From positions 620,001 to 684,000 of the forward strand of contig QEYB01000715.1 of NCBI GenBank assembly GCA_017562135.1: 64,000 nt of DNA. Reading direction: 5' to 3'. Every line of letters starts with the position of its first letter. The first letter of the stretch is position 1. A model generated the notes under the pieces. That model saw only the letters and a list, made by a program, of their open reading frames with translations, made no database searches and was not told the origin of the DNA. Below are positions 46,923 to 58,045 of the stretch, piece after piece. This DNA comes from Dipylidium caninum (taxonomy: Eukaryota; Platyhelminthes; Cestoda; Cyclophyllidea; Dipylidiidae). The position numbers and the translations under genes were made by a program.

Positions 46923-49773
46923 AACTAAACCTTAATGTGGTTATAAAACACTACTTTTATGCATATTTTACCCTAGTAGATCATATAGTCGTCCAAGCTA
47001 CTTAATAAATTCTTTAATTACACTTACTCCCAACTACTGAACGCGTCTCGTGGAAGTGGAGCAAATCTTGGTTTCACATGTAGCTAAATATAACAATCGG
47101 TGAGGCTAGGCAATTCATTTGTCGTTATCACGGTTGGACGTTAGCTCCCTTTACATGGATATCTTGTTTCAATCTACGTGAATAATGTGTTCTTCTAGCG
47201 CTCGGTGGGTTAATTATTTATTGATTCAAGATGACCTGGAGGCATAAGTGGTTGAGTTTTATGCTAGCCTCACGTTTAGTTCTCAGCTATTCCTTAGTCC
47301 CGGGTGTGAACCGCCAGAAATCTATTTTTTTGGTAAGATGACATCTCTTGTGGCCGAAGACTTGGGTCTCCGAATTCAGATTTGCCCTTGCCTAATTCCG
47401 GAGTTCGATAAGGTTTCGTGCCCAAAGTTGAGTTAGATATCCTCAAATATGGCTTTTATCTCCTAATTTTCCCAACAGTAGGGTTGCTATTTTAGCAACC
47501 AAATTTCCTGTACGAGTTTATGGAGGGGAAGTGTTCTACAAACAGGAACATGCGTCGTGGAATTCATTTGATGCTCAGTCTATTCCATTTTCATGTTTTA
47601 TTTTGCCATACTATTGCAGACTCCATGCCTATTTCTATCAACCGTTTGGACGAACAACTGTCATTAACTTGTGTAGTGGGCAACCTGATTCGCCTAAAAT
47701 TGACGGTCTCCATACTATCACATCCAAGTCGAAAGTAGTCCAACCGTTCTTCTACTTTTATTGATTAAACGTCGTAAGCATCAGCCCGGTGTTCTTTTGG
47801 TTTTACGAAGCATTTCAAGGAAAGGAAAGAAAACTCGCCTGCATGTGACCTCCTAGAGAATTAACGCACGTCATTTGGCTTTAGCTTTTTTTGAAACGAT
47901 GTGCTCTTCACTATAAGGGGACCTCGGCACCTTATCGACTTTCTTCCATAGAAAAGCCATTTTTTATACAAAGCCCTTGTTTATTCAACAGAATCTTGCC
48001 CTGATTAATGAAAGACTCCATCAAATTTCTTTTAATTTGCATTTAGGAGTACATTGTCACCGTACGTATGATCCTCGCGGCTATCAACCCGAGCAGTGCC
48101 AAAATCGAGCGTAAACAACAGCCGAAAACCCTAGGCGCCATTTCTGAATGACGTTACATCTTAAAAACTTACAGGACCAGGACTAGGACTAGGACTACTT
48201 GTCTTTACCGTATTCAAGCCTAAAAAATACTATGTTCATGTACACATAGTGAACTCGGGAAATAAAGTAACCCGTGCGTGAATCCGCCTTTTGAGTGTCT
48301 ATTTTTTGCATTCGACTGAAAATTTGCATTAAATAGGATTTACTGAATCTTGCCTCAATACACATGAAGGGTACTACAGCTCTCGATTCCTTAGGTCATG
48401 GTAAACACCGGAGCCACCAATATACTACAGAAATCGGCATGCTTGAAAAGGAGGGCGTAAATACTACATAATGAACCAGCGGGTGAGGTCCTGCCTATCG
48501 GCGTCAGAAAAATTAACCGGTTACCATCATCTGTGGTAACCAATTATATAAATCGGAAATATCACTGGCATGTTGCCGAAATGTTGGAAATGTCCCACTC
48601 ATAACGTTGCGCCTGATTAACCCAAAACCAAATTGCGGAATACAAAAGGACAGATCAAATATTTAGGTGTTGTGGTAAACGGAATGAGACAGAAGTACCG
48701 CGGGATTGATGCTACTGGGTAAGTGGACAGGTGGTCGGGGAGATAGGGGCTAATAAAGGCATAGCAAGTTTACAGCAAGTACGAACACAAGAAGAAGTTA
48801 ATAAACGGAAGAAAGTACTCAATCTAGGAAATGGATACTCATCTTGTTCTCTATATCCACGCTTTCAACAGCCTGGAAAGTAAAGAAGATTTTTTTATTT
48901 TGTGCGAAAAGCGGTACCAGCTTATTGTTATTGGAGATGTAGCACTAGGAGACGGCACATTTCGGCGTTTGAGATGGCATACCTCAAATAAACCTTGAAC
49001 CTCATGGTACCTCGCCAAGATGCCTCTACCAAATGGACTAGTTAACGCGATAATCACGCCAAAGTTCTAATAAATGGCAAGTGGCAGGGATCATGCAATT
49101 AGCTAAAATCTGATCAATTTAGAAGATGGGAACTTAGTGGGTGGGTGCTGGTTGCTTATCTATATACAAAGGTTGATTTACACAAAAACCAGAGCAAGAC
49201 AATTATTCCTGATATGGACGTCACACTGCTGCGAAAACAAGCGTCGGGAACCAACCGCGCCGGATAATGACAATGGAATGATACACAATAACTGTTTATG
49301 CTACTAGGAAACTGTCATACATAATCGCGTTCAAATACGGAATGACTGAGGATTAGCTTCCCTGGAACCGACAAGTGACCGTTGCTACAATAGCAGAAAT
49401 AGACCAAGAAGTCTAGAAAACTATTTATTTGATAACAATAACGCCTTCTGACTCTATTTGTTATCATGGCTGTGTTGAGCATTTGACATGCCTTCCATAG
49501 CTTATTCCTTCGAATTGCCTTTTGCTGAAACCGTCGCACATTGCAAAAGAAGGTTTAAGTAGTCACATTAGACGAGGTATCAAGAGCGAAATGCGGGTGG
49601 GAGTTCAAAACACTTATGATCAAATATTGCGGAATGGCGGAAAGACATTGATTCCACGAAGCGACTCGGAAATCAAGAAAACAGAACAGCACCGTCCTCA
49701 AATGAACTAAGATTCATTAGAAGTAACACCTTTGTAGATGATTTGCGAGCATAAAACTTGGTAATTGGATATT
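46923..49773. other. Intergenic, AT-rich, with a possible reverse-transcriptase remnant
   Basis: No intact gene is visible. A short frame at 48642-48719 (+) contains IKYLGVVVNG, resembling the segment after the catalytic domain of retrotransposon reverse transcriptases. An imperfect AGGACT repeat lies at about 48175-48198. The last exon of the CHP1-like gene could be hidden near the right edge, but I could not find it. Confidence 0.4.
48642..48722 (+). pseudogene. Possible degenerate reverse-transcriptase fragment
   Basis: A 26-codon open stretch ends at TAA (48720-48722) and contains QIKYLGVVVNG. Similar K-Y-L-G hydrophobic strings occur downstream of the YxDD box in LINE and LTR retrotransposon reverse transcriptases. 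No YxDD box or other retroelement domain was found nearby, so this is at best a fossil. Confidence 0.22.
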
Positions 49774-50827
49774 TTAGTAGCATACCGCTTTAAATTCATC
49801 ATAAGTAATGTATCCATCACCGTCGACATCTGCCTCAGCCATGGTTCGTTCGCCAATTCGATTAATCTAAGACATGAAAGGCTCAGTACTAAAAAAGAAC
49901 TATGAAACGGTGGTGTACATAGGGTGGCCTATCTATAAATGAACTTGAACCAAACGTTCCAAAGTATTTCTACACGTATAGGTAATGACTTCTGACTTAA
50001 TAGGTAGTAAACTAAAATAAGATAAGCTAAAATGGTAGCATTAAATTCTCAAGAGAGGAAGTGATAAACGAATTTTTATGCCAAATGAATCTAAAGATAA
50101 CCCATAGTCAAGTAGTGAACAGTAAACTACGTCTTGTTTTGTGGCAACGACAAATAGGTACACTGTTACCTGTTCCATTGTAACGCAGGCTCCAACCATC
50201 ATTTGTAAAACACTTAACAGTTCACTTCGAGAGATGCGGTTGTCGGCGTCGAGATCATACATACCAAAGAGGAAACGAAGTTTAGCTTCTCGGTTGTTAT
50301 ACTCAGTCACACCGCTAGAATTGGGTTTCCTGAAGCGAGCGACTTTCTGCATGAATTCCCGGAAATTCAATTCTTCCCTTGACAGAATAACCGAACAAGC
50401 AAAAGTTGACGGACAACCACAGTGACAAAAAACAAAAGTTATGACGCAACTACAAATCATGATGGACTTTCGCCGTAAAAGGGTTGCGCAATCAAGATAT
50501 TGAGGGTTTAAAGGATTACAGGTGTCAAGTAATGACGAATGCTTACCCTCCCTTAAAAAACTCGTTGATAATACGATCACCCAAAGGATTTATGGCCAAC
50601 TCAGGTATTAGTAAAAAGTCTTGACGTCTGAAAGTGGTAAACAATTACGGAATTTACTTCAAGTATCCGGCCTTGGACTTATCGAGGGTAGTATAACGGT
50701 TGTAGAGTCTGTGTATCTGTTTGGTCGAAACTACGCAATAATAGTAAGTGGTTTATTTACATCCGGTCTCAGCTGATATTCCGGCAACCTCTTCCATATC
50801 CAGTATTTTTGAGGAACCACCACCCAT
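49774..50827 (-). CDS. CHP1-like: Calcineurin B homologous protein (CHP1-like), N-myristoylated EF-hand protein
   Basis: Exons on the minus strand are 50827-50761, 50730-50658, 50627-50547, 50377-50170 and 49866-49774, phases 1,2,2,0. The predicted protein has 173 residues. It starts MGGGSSK, an N-myristoylation signal. The segment IPELAINPLGDRIINEFF (about residues 54-71) is a near-exact hallmark of CHP proteins. EF-hand 3 (D115-E126) and EF-hand 4 (D156-E167) keep all acidic Ca2+ ligands; the first two hands are degenerate, as in CHP1. CHP1 is an obligate cofactor of plasma-membrane Na+/H+ exchangers and binds their juxtamembrane helix. The reading frame stops three codons after the phase-0 point of exon 5 (TAA 49776-49774), so the usual C-terminal 20 residues or so, containing the nuclear-export-like end, are missing. 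Either a final exon was missed, using the GTATGC donor at 49785, or the C-terminus is truncated. Introns 1 and 2 are each 30 nt. Confidence 0.88.
50628..50657 (-). other. 30-nt intron 2 of the CHP1-like gene
   Basis: On the minus strand it runs from GTAAATTCC to CCACTTTCAG, again exactly 30 nt. It joins LDKSKAGYL to KRQDFLLIPEL in frame, which matches the contiguous family sequence. Without removal, the reading frame would leave the CHP1 frame. Confidence 0.85.
50731..50760 (-). other. 30-nt intron 1 of the CHP1-like gene
   Basis: On the minus strand it runs from GTAAATA to TTGCGTAG, exactly 30 nt. It joins codon 22 plus one base to the next exon and restores the CHP1-typical GF-S-x-x-QI-x-RLY segment. 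Very short 5'-proximal introns of about 30-40 nt are known in flatworm genes. Confidence 0.85.
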
Positions 50828-52317
50828 TGTGCGTCAACAGACGGGATGCAGCGCAAATAGGAGGCTGCCCGCGTTAGGCGCCACGGATTAGGGGTTACAA
50901 AACAAATATTAATAACTGTGGCATATAACCTTCCCTCAATAAGTCGTCATGTTTTTAAGGGCAAGTGTTCAAAATTTTTGACATTGAAGCGAATTTGAGC
51001 AGCGATCCTTCATTGTTCAGTACCCAATAATTCAGGAACTCCGTTGGATAATCCATCGCAAAATATCGTTGTTAAATACTGTTAAGCGCCAATAATGATT
51101 TTAACCGCATGGAAAAAAGAGTATCCTGAATCTGTACCAAGGATATGAAGTTAACCTGAAACGTAAATAGCCAGATTCCAAAACCATAATATCTATTGTT
51201 AATATTGGTGGCGTAACCCAAGTAATCGGGTGCAATCTGACTTCCAATTAGAAGCTGAACTACTGCGCCCTGCATTAGTATTTTCGAAGTGTTGCTGCAG
51301 TACATTTGCCGATGTATAGGCCGTCAGCAAACACATGTAGTACGTTGAGTCACTGCATTAGGCATTAAATAAAAATACAAAAGAGCGTTTTATACTCACT
51401 TAAGCTAGCAGTGAATGGGCGCGAAGTAGTTTAAGTGGACTTGTTTTCTTATGTGCAACGTAAGGTTTCTTCATGTTCAAACGGGGTTGTTTAGATTCAT
51501 TCTTCTTTTTAAATTATGTGCTTAAAAGAGGTTTATTATTTTCATTATTAAGGGATGGTACTAAGAGTTACCTTCATCCTCAAGTGGGAAATATTAAACA
51601 TAAAACACCAATAGGAAATATGATTGCAAAATCTTTAGGCGTGGAAAGCCGATAGGTCTTACTATGAAAACTGATTCTCTTACTCCAGTTTTTGCTGTGA
51701 GCACCTCAGAGACGGGGCCTTGCGAAAGTTTGCGTCGTCTAAAGTTGTTCGTATCAGACTCAGGCGCAGTTAATCTCTTCTCCACTATTTCTGGACTTTA
51801 TCATTAAAATAATCGCGAACAAAGTATAGAAGCGAAAAGTTTTGTCCCCTAAAAGCTTTGCCAAGCTCAGAATGAGGAATGAGAAATGATTCCTAATTCA
51901 TGCATAACAACTTTTTGTCGTGCTGGCGTGCCAACTCACGAAGGCCTTTTCTGGAGACCCAATTCTTTTTGTCTTATTATTTGCACGGCCTACTAGATGT
52001 CTACATTTGCAGTACTGCATCGCATGCACACAATTGGTGCCTAGAAAACAATCACCAATACCCTTAACGATAGGAACACAGAGACCAGAACCCTGCCTCC
52101 GTATTTTCCTAAGGCTTATAAACAAAAATGTAAATACTTTGTCTCCAATAACTAGCTTTACCGCTTCACCTTACCATCGGGAAACACTACTCATTTCGAC
52201 AACCTAAATAATGTCAAAAAAGTTGCCAAAATAATGTCTAATAAAAAAAATATAAACTGACATCCGTGAGTGGTATATGGTTAATAAATAGATTAAAAGG
52301 AAACCTGATGGTACAAT
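50828..52317. other. Intergenic between the carrier and the CHP1-like gene
   Basis: AT-rich DNA separates two minus-strand genes in the same orientation. It should contain the 3' UTR of the carrier and the promoter of the CHP1-like gene. Short ORFs at 51594-51785 (-) and 51920-52207 (+) have no recognisable domain. Confidence 0.45.
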
Positions 52318-53667
52318 CTATTTGGCGCCAAGGGTGGGAAGACCCATAAGCTCCATTACAGATTCGAAAGTTAGGTAACTGATGCTGACAGAGGGAAGGG
52401 TCTTTGAAAGGCTGGCCGAGAAGCCTCGATAGAAACCAGACGGTCCGTCCGTTCGAAGTATGCCTCGGAACATGCTGAGGATGGTGGGTGGTGTGATGGT
52501 GGTGGTCGCTTGGAACCGGGTACGCATCAGGTTCGCCGGGTAGATAAAGAGCATTGGAATGAAAGAAGAACAAACAATGATCCCTACCGCCGCCGGGGTA
52601 GCCAAATGGGGCATCGGGTCACCAGGTCGATAGCCATGGAAATACTCCATATAGCCACGTTTAAAAAGCTGAAGGGAGCAAAGTTTCAGGAGAAATGACA
52701 GAATCGATTGCGATGTGTACTTATAGTCATTATTACTTCAAAAAACGAGAGCTCCAAGCCGGCATAAGGAACATAACTGAGCATGCTAATTGCGTAGCCC
52801 CGGTAGAAACCACGCAAACCACCCTGGCAGTGAATCATCTTAATGTAAGCAATGATTGAGTTTGGGTCGCCTGTTTTTCGCAGCGCCATGCGAGTTTTCA
52901 TAACCTACATGAGAAAACAAAAAAATGACAGACTTGTTGAAGCTACTAAAAGAATTAAGAGTACATGAACAAGGATTTTCTTGAAATAAAGTTGCTGTTA
53001 CCTCCATAGGATATGTAAGTGTTAGAGAGCAGGCACCAGCCAAACTAGCAATGAAAAGACGTTGTAAAGGGTACAACTCCTTCGCGTCAGGGAAAAGAAA
53101 ATCCTTCAGTTTTCCATGAAAGCCAAAACGCAGAGCGGTTTCGGGTCCGTTCTTTAAAACATTCACACCATTACCCCGCCATAATGAGAGGAAACCACCG
53201 TCTGCTATCAGTGTTCTAAAACCTTCGGATGAAAAATAAGTTATTAACACAGTGAACGATATACATGATATAAACATAAATGTACTTTGCGACTAGGGCA
53301 CCTAACTCATATGCAAATTCAAGTCGTAAACCAAAGTAAAAGGAATGATGTACTTACCTGGCTATAAGCACAAAGGACTAAGAGTTATTAGAAGAGAAGA
53401 GGACGTACTTCTGAACATACTTAGACCAGCGACCTCGGGAGCCGCAGCTTGTCGTAAAACTTTCAGCCTGTCTATGGGTGCGGTACATGTACGAGAAACA
53501 CAGCCAGCAGTGAATCCTGCCAAGTATCTCAGTCTATCGACGGATTTAGGCGAGAGGACAGTACTTGAGTGAGTGTTGAATGCTGGAGAAGAATGGGCAG
53601 CGGAAGAAATCTTTAGAATAGTTCGGTGGCAGCCATTCTTTTTCTCACATCCCCCAAGTTCGCTCAT
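52318..53667 (-). CDS. SLC25A24-like: Mitochondrial carrier, SCaMC type (SLC25A23/24/25-like) without EF-hand domain
   Basis: Four exons, 53667-53409, 53222-53002, 52904-52737 and 52668-52318 (phases 1,0,0), encode 332 residues. Three Solcar repeats are visible, with signature motifs APIDRLK (repeat 1), YPMEVMKTRMALRKTG (repeat 2) and YPANLMRTRFQA (repeat 3). There are also SLWRGNG-, GFYRGY- and GFYRGF-type motifs. The repeat 2 signature and the segment SISYLTFE are typical of short Ca2+-binding mitochondrial carriers, which exchange ATP-Mg for phosphate across the inner membrane. Those proteins normally have about 150 N-terminal residues with EF-hands. Here only about 45 residues precede the first helix, with no EF-hand and no linker of the usual type. 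An AG acceptor-like site lies 5 nt before the start codon. It could be an EF-hand-less paralogue (as SLC25A41 is) or use a distant 5' exon. Exon 1/2 joining is the least certain splice. Confidence 0.85.
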
Positions 53668-54368
53668 AATTCCTAGTAAAACAAGTCGTTAATCTTAATG
53701 TTGCCTCGGAATAAAAAAGGGATGAAAACTGGGTTCCTTACTGACAGTGAAATCTACCATCATGTGTAAACACATAAAGAGCAATTTCTAATTATATTTC
53801 AACCTCCCACATTTAGAAAGGCCTGGGTAGAGAGTTCTTTTTCAGAAAGAAACACTAGTGAAGAATGTATGGAATATCGAAGTCAACGTGGAAAGATAGC
53901 TGAAAATACTGTTGCAGAAGGGGACTTGGGCAAACGAAAGTGAACATCTAGGCAAAGGCGCATTTCGAAAGAGTCAGAAGTATCGGCACTAATCGTATCA
54001 TTCAACATACCGATTTCGTGGCAACCCGGAGGATAAATACGGCCACCTATGGAAGGGAGGGGGGGGGGGGGAGAGGGAGATCACTGCATTCAAGTTAAGT
54101 CAAAAGAATATCACGAAAGGGACCAGAAAACCGCACGACCTACGACGTATCGTGAAGGTCGACATAGGAGGCAAAACAACATTTACTTTCAACCCCCACA
54201 AATTTCACCAAAATCTTAAAAACAATTAATTAGCATCCTTAAAAAATACTGTGCCCCATGATATGACTTTGCATATTACTATTCTTCCACACATTTCTAT
54301 GAAAGCGCCTAAGTAATTCAACATTGGTGCGGAGCCGAGGCGTACGCCCGTGCCTCACCTGATTTGTT
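53668..54368. other. Divergent intergenic region between the carrier and the zinc-finger gene
   Basis: About 700 bp separate two divergently transcribed genes, so promoters of both probably lie here. It holds a G-run at about 54059-54071. An AG at 53673-53674 on the minus strand, preceded by TTTTACT, lies 5 nt upstream of the carrier ATG. No gene is seen. Confidence 0.5.
54059..54071 (+). repeat. Poly-G run
   Basis: Thirteen consecutive G, followed by a GA-rich segment, lie in the divergent intergenic region. Homopolymers of this length are prone to length error in sequencing. Confidence 0.8.
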
Positions 54369-57300
54369 ATGAACCGCCAGGCTCTGTATAGCGGCGGTTG
54401 TGATGGCGAGAGTTGTCATGCAGAAAATCAATCATATTGTGCTTATTATGGGACGTCGGAACTGTATCCTTACCAACACTCAGAAGGGAAATACGAGGAC
54501 CCTACCAGTTCGTCAATTGGCCCCCATGAACAGTTCTATGTTATTGAAATGCAAAATGATGAAGGAACGAATTATTCTAGCTCTCTATTCGCAGATTCAA
54601 TTCTTCAGACTTATGAAAGTACGTTTGATGACCCTATTCAAAATGTGCATGGTCCTGCTTATAATTCTTCACTTTCTTTCCCCGAGCCTCTGTTACCCTG
54701 TGATAGTAACCAAACAGACTATACTGTGTACGAGCTGTCGACCCCAGGTGCCTTTAACACATCAGATGTCAAACGTATGAATTATGCCAGCGAAGTTGCC
54801 GTCTATCAAGATAATGCTCTTTCGGGGAACAAACAATCGCTTTACTCAGATCCACAAAATACTAGTTCATTGAATAGTGTCCACTGCGACGAGAACCACT
54901 CTGTCTACCAGAACTCCTTTTATTCTCCCGGTCAACTCGGTCACGCGGTTACTTACGCACCCGTGCAAGTTGTCTCTTCGTCCTGTGCCTACACCAGTGT
55001 ATATAACTCAGTTTCTGAAACCGAGTCTTTTTACGTTAATGATTCTCATACGAACTATTCAACAACTGTAAGTAGTCAAGGGGCGGTAATTGCGACGCAT
55101 GAACATTTTTATCCACACTCTAGTTGTTATTCCTACACATACCCGGAACCGTATTCAACTAATCACTTGACTGTACCTCCACCCTACACTCAGTCTACTT
55201 GCTACGTAGCTCAACCCACCACGTTTTCTTCACAAAATCAAGGGCCACAAGAGAGTTATCAGGATTTTCAACCAACTTTATATCAGGGTCAAAGTGGCAA
55301 TTACACCGGTCCGTATACTGAATGTGCTCAGCCCGTTTGGCATGACTACTCCTGTGAAATTCAACATTCACAGTGGTCATCTCAGGTACCAAGTGGTTGT
55401 GGTTATAGGGAGGGCTACAACCCCATGCACCTTTACAATGGGAGTCGGACATGCTCTTATGAGCAGCGACAACAGCATGCCTTTGATTTCGCTGAAACTT
55501 ATCCGCCAAATGCACAAAACGATACTCAAGGACTTCAACCACTGCAGAAATCCGTTCAAGCTTTCGAGAAGGTACGGTTCAAATCTACTTCATTTCATAT
55601 GAAATGAGAGGTATCAGCTCATATCATTTTCATTTCAGTCTGATTCCACAAACAAAATGCCGGATTCTGCTCTGCCCGAAACTGTACAAGAGCAGAGACT
55701 TGACCCGGAAATAGAGGATGAGGATGATGATACCCCATCTCTGTCACATCCTGGCTCCCCATGCGAGCCGGCTCACGAGTATGCCTGCTCCCAGTGCAAC
55801 AAGCGATTCGACAGGCCAAGCCATCTTGAAATTCATTTTCGCACACACACGGGAGAACGACCCTTTTGTTGTTGCATTTGCTCAAAGTCTTTTTCACAAG
55901 CTTCCAATCTACAGCGTCACATGAAGTCCCACAGAACTTGGCCAAAGCTTCGCCCACTCAGCGGCACTATGTCATCCACTCATCTGCTAGTCAAGCCTTC
56001 CCGTTCAATTATGTCTGTGACTCGGCGGGTTCGAGTCCTGTCCACTTCTGCGGTGCTAAACTGTAGCCTCGTAGACAATACTTTCGAGTGTAGATTCTGT
56101 GGGATGCGAATGAAAGGTTTCCAAAAGATGCGCTCCCATTTGGTAGAACATAATGATGAAAAGGTCTACCAATGTATTGTATCTTCGTGTCTGGAAACAT
56201 TTACGGAATTGGCGGATTTTACAAATCATCTGAGTGCGGCCCATGATTTAGCCAATTCCAAGTGGCTTCGATGCAACAAATGTAACAAGCAGTTTGAGAG
56301 TGGGTTTATATCGATATGCTTCACTCAAGCTTGTGCTTTCGTCCTATTCTAATGTTGATTTTCTTAATAATAGATATTTCTGATGTACTGAGACATTATG
56401 CAACTAAGCGTGGTACAATTTCGCATTGTTCTCCACACACCTTTCCTTCGAAGAGCTTAAGAAACAAAACTTTGAAATCGCGGCAAAGTAGGCGTTCTTA
56501 CTCAACTCGATTGAGGTATTGTATATTTTCCTGATGCTTAATGGATATATGCGATGGAAAGGCGCAGTCATTTCACTTTTTTATAGATGTCCTATTTGCG
56601 AAGATCGTCGGTTTGCTCGATATGGGTTGCTGCGCTTTCATCTGCTCAATTGTCATGCTGTAGCGAGCGTGTCTGAGACTTCTGTGGCCAAATCTGCTAG
56701 AAGTCAGAACTTGTACGCTATCTTGGGATGTTTTCAATTTGAAACATACTTATTATTTTTTTGTTTCATCACTTAAACACAGTGTTTTGTTCTATGACCT
56801 CCTGTCACGGCTACCCGGTAAATGGATTAGAATCTACAATAGTTGAATATCGGCTATAATTTTTGGAATAACGTTTTAAGCAAAGTAGAAGTGTTATTAC
56901 GTATACACTTCAGGAACACGCCGGCCAGTCAAACGCCAACGACGCGGCCAGCCATTCCCGTGTCACAAGACACCCTTCTGACGAGTAAAAGTGAGCTCAC
57001 GAAAACGCTTGGGGACTGTGGTAACAGCGACGGTAGCGGTAGCGTGGGTAACAGTGTCAGTGCGGAGGCCTCGCGAGCGGAACTCTCGACAGACCCATGT
57101 GATCCCCTTCGTCTTGACAATGTCCATCTCGTTGTTAGCCGACGTCCAGTCGGTGTTGCTATTGTTGCTGCTAAACGGAACGCCAGGCAAGGGGTCGACA
57201 ACCATTCTCTCACTTGCCCACTTTGTGGCCGTGTATTCAAAAAGCGGAAATTTTTTGAAGATCATTGTGCCCTTTGTCAACAGGTATCAATACACGCAAT

Positions 57301-57694
57301 AACCATTTCTCCTACTTTAAATATTTAGATTGTTGAGTAGTCTCTTTACTCAGTTAAACCCTTTCATTAGCAGCAATTTGTGGTATCATTGAAAATCGTT
57401 AATTTTAGTTCAAATACTGGGCTATCAAGCATTTTTTTATTATTTAAATTTAAACTTTATGACTATACTGTTGTTTTTTTTTCGATTGTTCTTCATCAGA
57501 AGCAGGCCGAGATAGAACGCCGTCAGCGTTGGCGTGATAGTCGGAGGAGGCCATGCAAGTCTCTAGGTTTAGACGGCTCAAAGACCGCAATTGTAGCTAC
57601 TTCTAATAAATCTCTTCCTCCGGAGGCGCCTTCGTCACCCCCGCGAACATCATCATCATCGCCAACATCACAGCAGCCTATCTCCGCTTCCTAA
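54369..57694 (+). CDS. C2H2 zinc-finger transcription factor with Tyr/Ser/Gln-rich N-terminus
   Basis: Six exons, 54369-55571, 55639-56299, 56374-56515, 56587-56712, 56914-57283 and 57500-57694 (phases 0,1,2,2,0), encode 898 residues. Residues 1-401 are low-complexity, rich in Tyr, Ser, Gln and Asn, and probably disordered, like prion-like activation domains. An acidic patch (EIEDEDDD) precedes the fingers. Fingers 1 and 2 are canonical Kruppel-type C2H2 joined by a THTGERPF linker. Finger 3 (FECRFCG...HLVEH) and finger 4 (C-x4-C type, ending HLSAAH) follow. Two further fingers, split by introns, are atypical: CNKC...LRHYATKR and CPICEDRRF...HLLNCH. A last C2HC-like finger lies in exon 5 (CPLCGRVFKKRKFFEDHCALC without the second His). 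The C-terminus is basic, then Ser/Pro-rich. It is presumably a nuclear DNA-binding regulator. I do not recognise a specific orthologue. Confidence 0.85.
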
Positions 57695-57997
57695 TCGGTT
57701 GGGGGTAGGCTTTTCCCTCTACTCCCCTTTCAATATGTCTTTCTTCACCTTCTCATGGCTGCTTACTATATTTCTTCTGTATATTAGTACTATTTTTGCT
57801 TATCATTTTTGCTGTGAAATATATCTTTTTTCGCTTATTGTGCGGTTTTTCATACTGAACCTTATTTAGTCCGATTGTCTTTCGAGAAGGCAGAAGTGAT
57901 ATATTTTGTTCTTGGTTGTTATGATACTTGGTTTCTGCAACTCCCCATTAATCAGTGCCGATTGTTTGACTGCACATTTTTTGTTTTCCCCATCCAG
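57695..57997 (+). other. Short intercistronic gap between the zinc-finger gene and QTRT1
   Basis: Only about 300 bp separate the zinc-finger stop codon from the pyrimidine-rich AG preceding QTRT1. The gap is T-rich. It must hold the 3' UTR and cleavage site of the upstream gene. No clear AATAAA was noted. Confidence 0.5.
57996..57997 (+). other. Candidate (trans-)splice acceptor upstream of QTRT1
   Basis: A strong pyrimidine tract (TTTTTTGTTTTCCCCATCC) ends in AG at 57996-57997, 48 nt before the QTRT1 start codon. No upstream exon encoding the protein N-terminus is needed by family length. In flatworms such sites often receive a spliced leader. It could also be an ordinary acceptor for a 5' UTR exon. 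Confidence 0.4.
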
Positions 57998-58045
57998 GCG
58001 TCACTGACAGCCGGGGATAAGAAACTCACTGTGCAAAAGGACGAA

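Noticed and set aside
50041..50580. 179-codon minus-strand ORF as a single-exon gene
   Set aside because: It is exon 4 of the CHP1-like gene read into both flanking introns; family alignment and splice sites define 50377-50170 as the coding part.
53370..53409. A 31-nt mini-intron (GTACGT...TTAG) followed by a strong GTAAGT donor in exon 1 of the carrier
   Set aside because: This alternative needs an extra 20-base exon and a phase-0 junction that does not match the exon at 53222. The simple phase-1 join from 53409 fits the family better, though RNA data could revive it.
56027..56039. GGGTTCGAGTCC, resembling a tRNA B box
   Set aside because: It lies inside exon 2 of the zinc-finger gene in coding frame, and no matching A box or cloverleaf stems are present around it.
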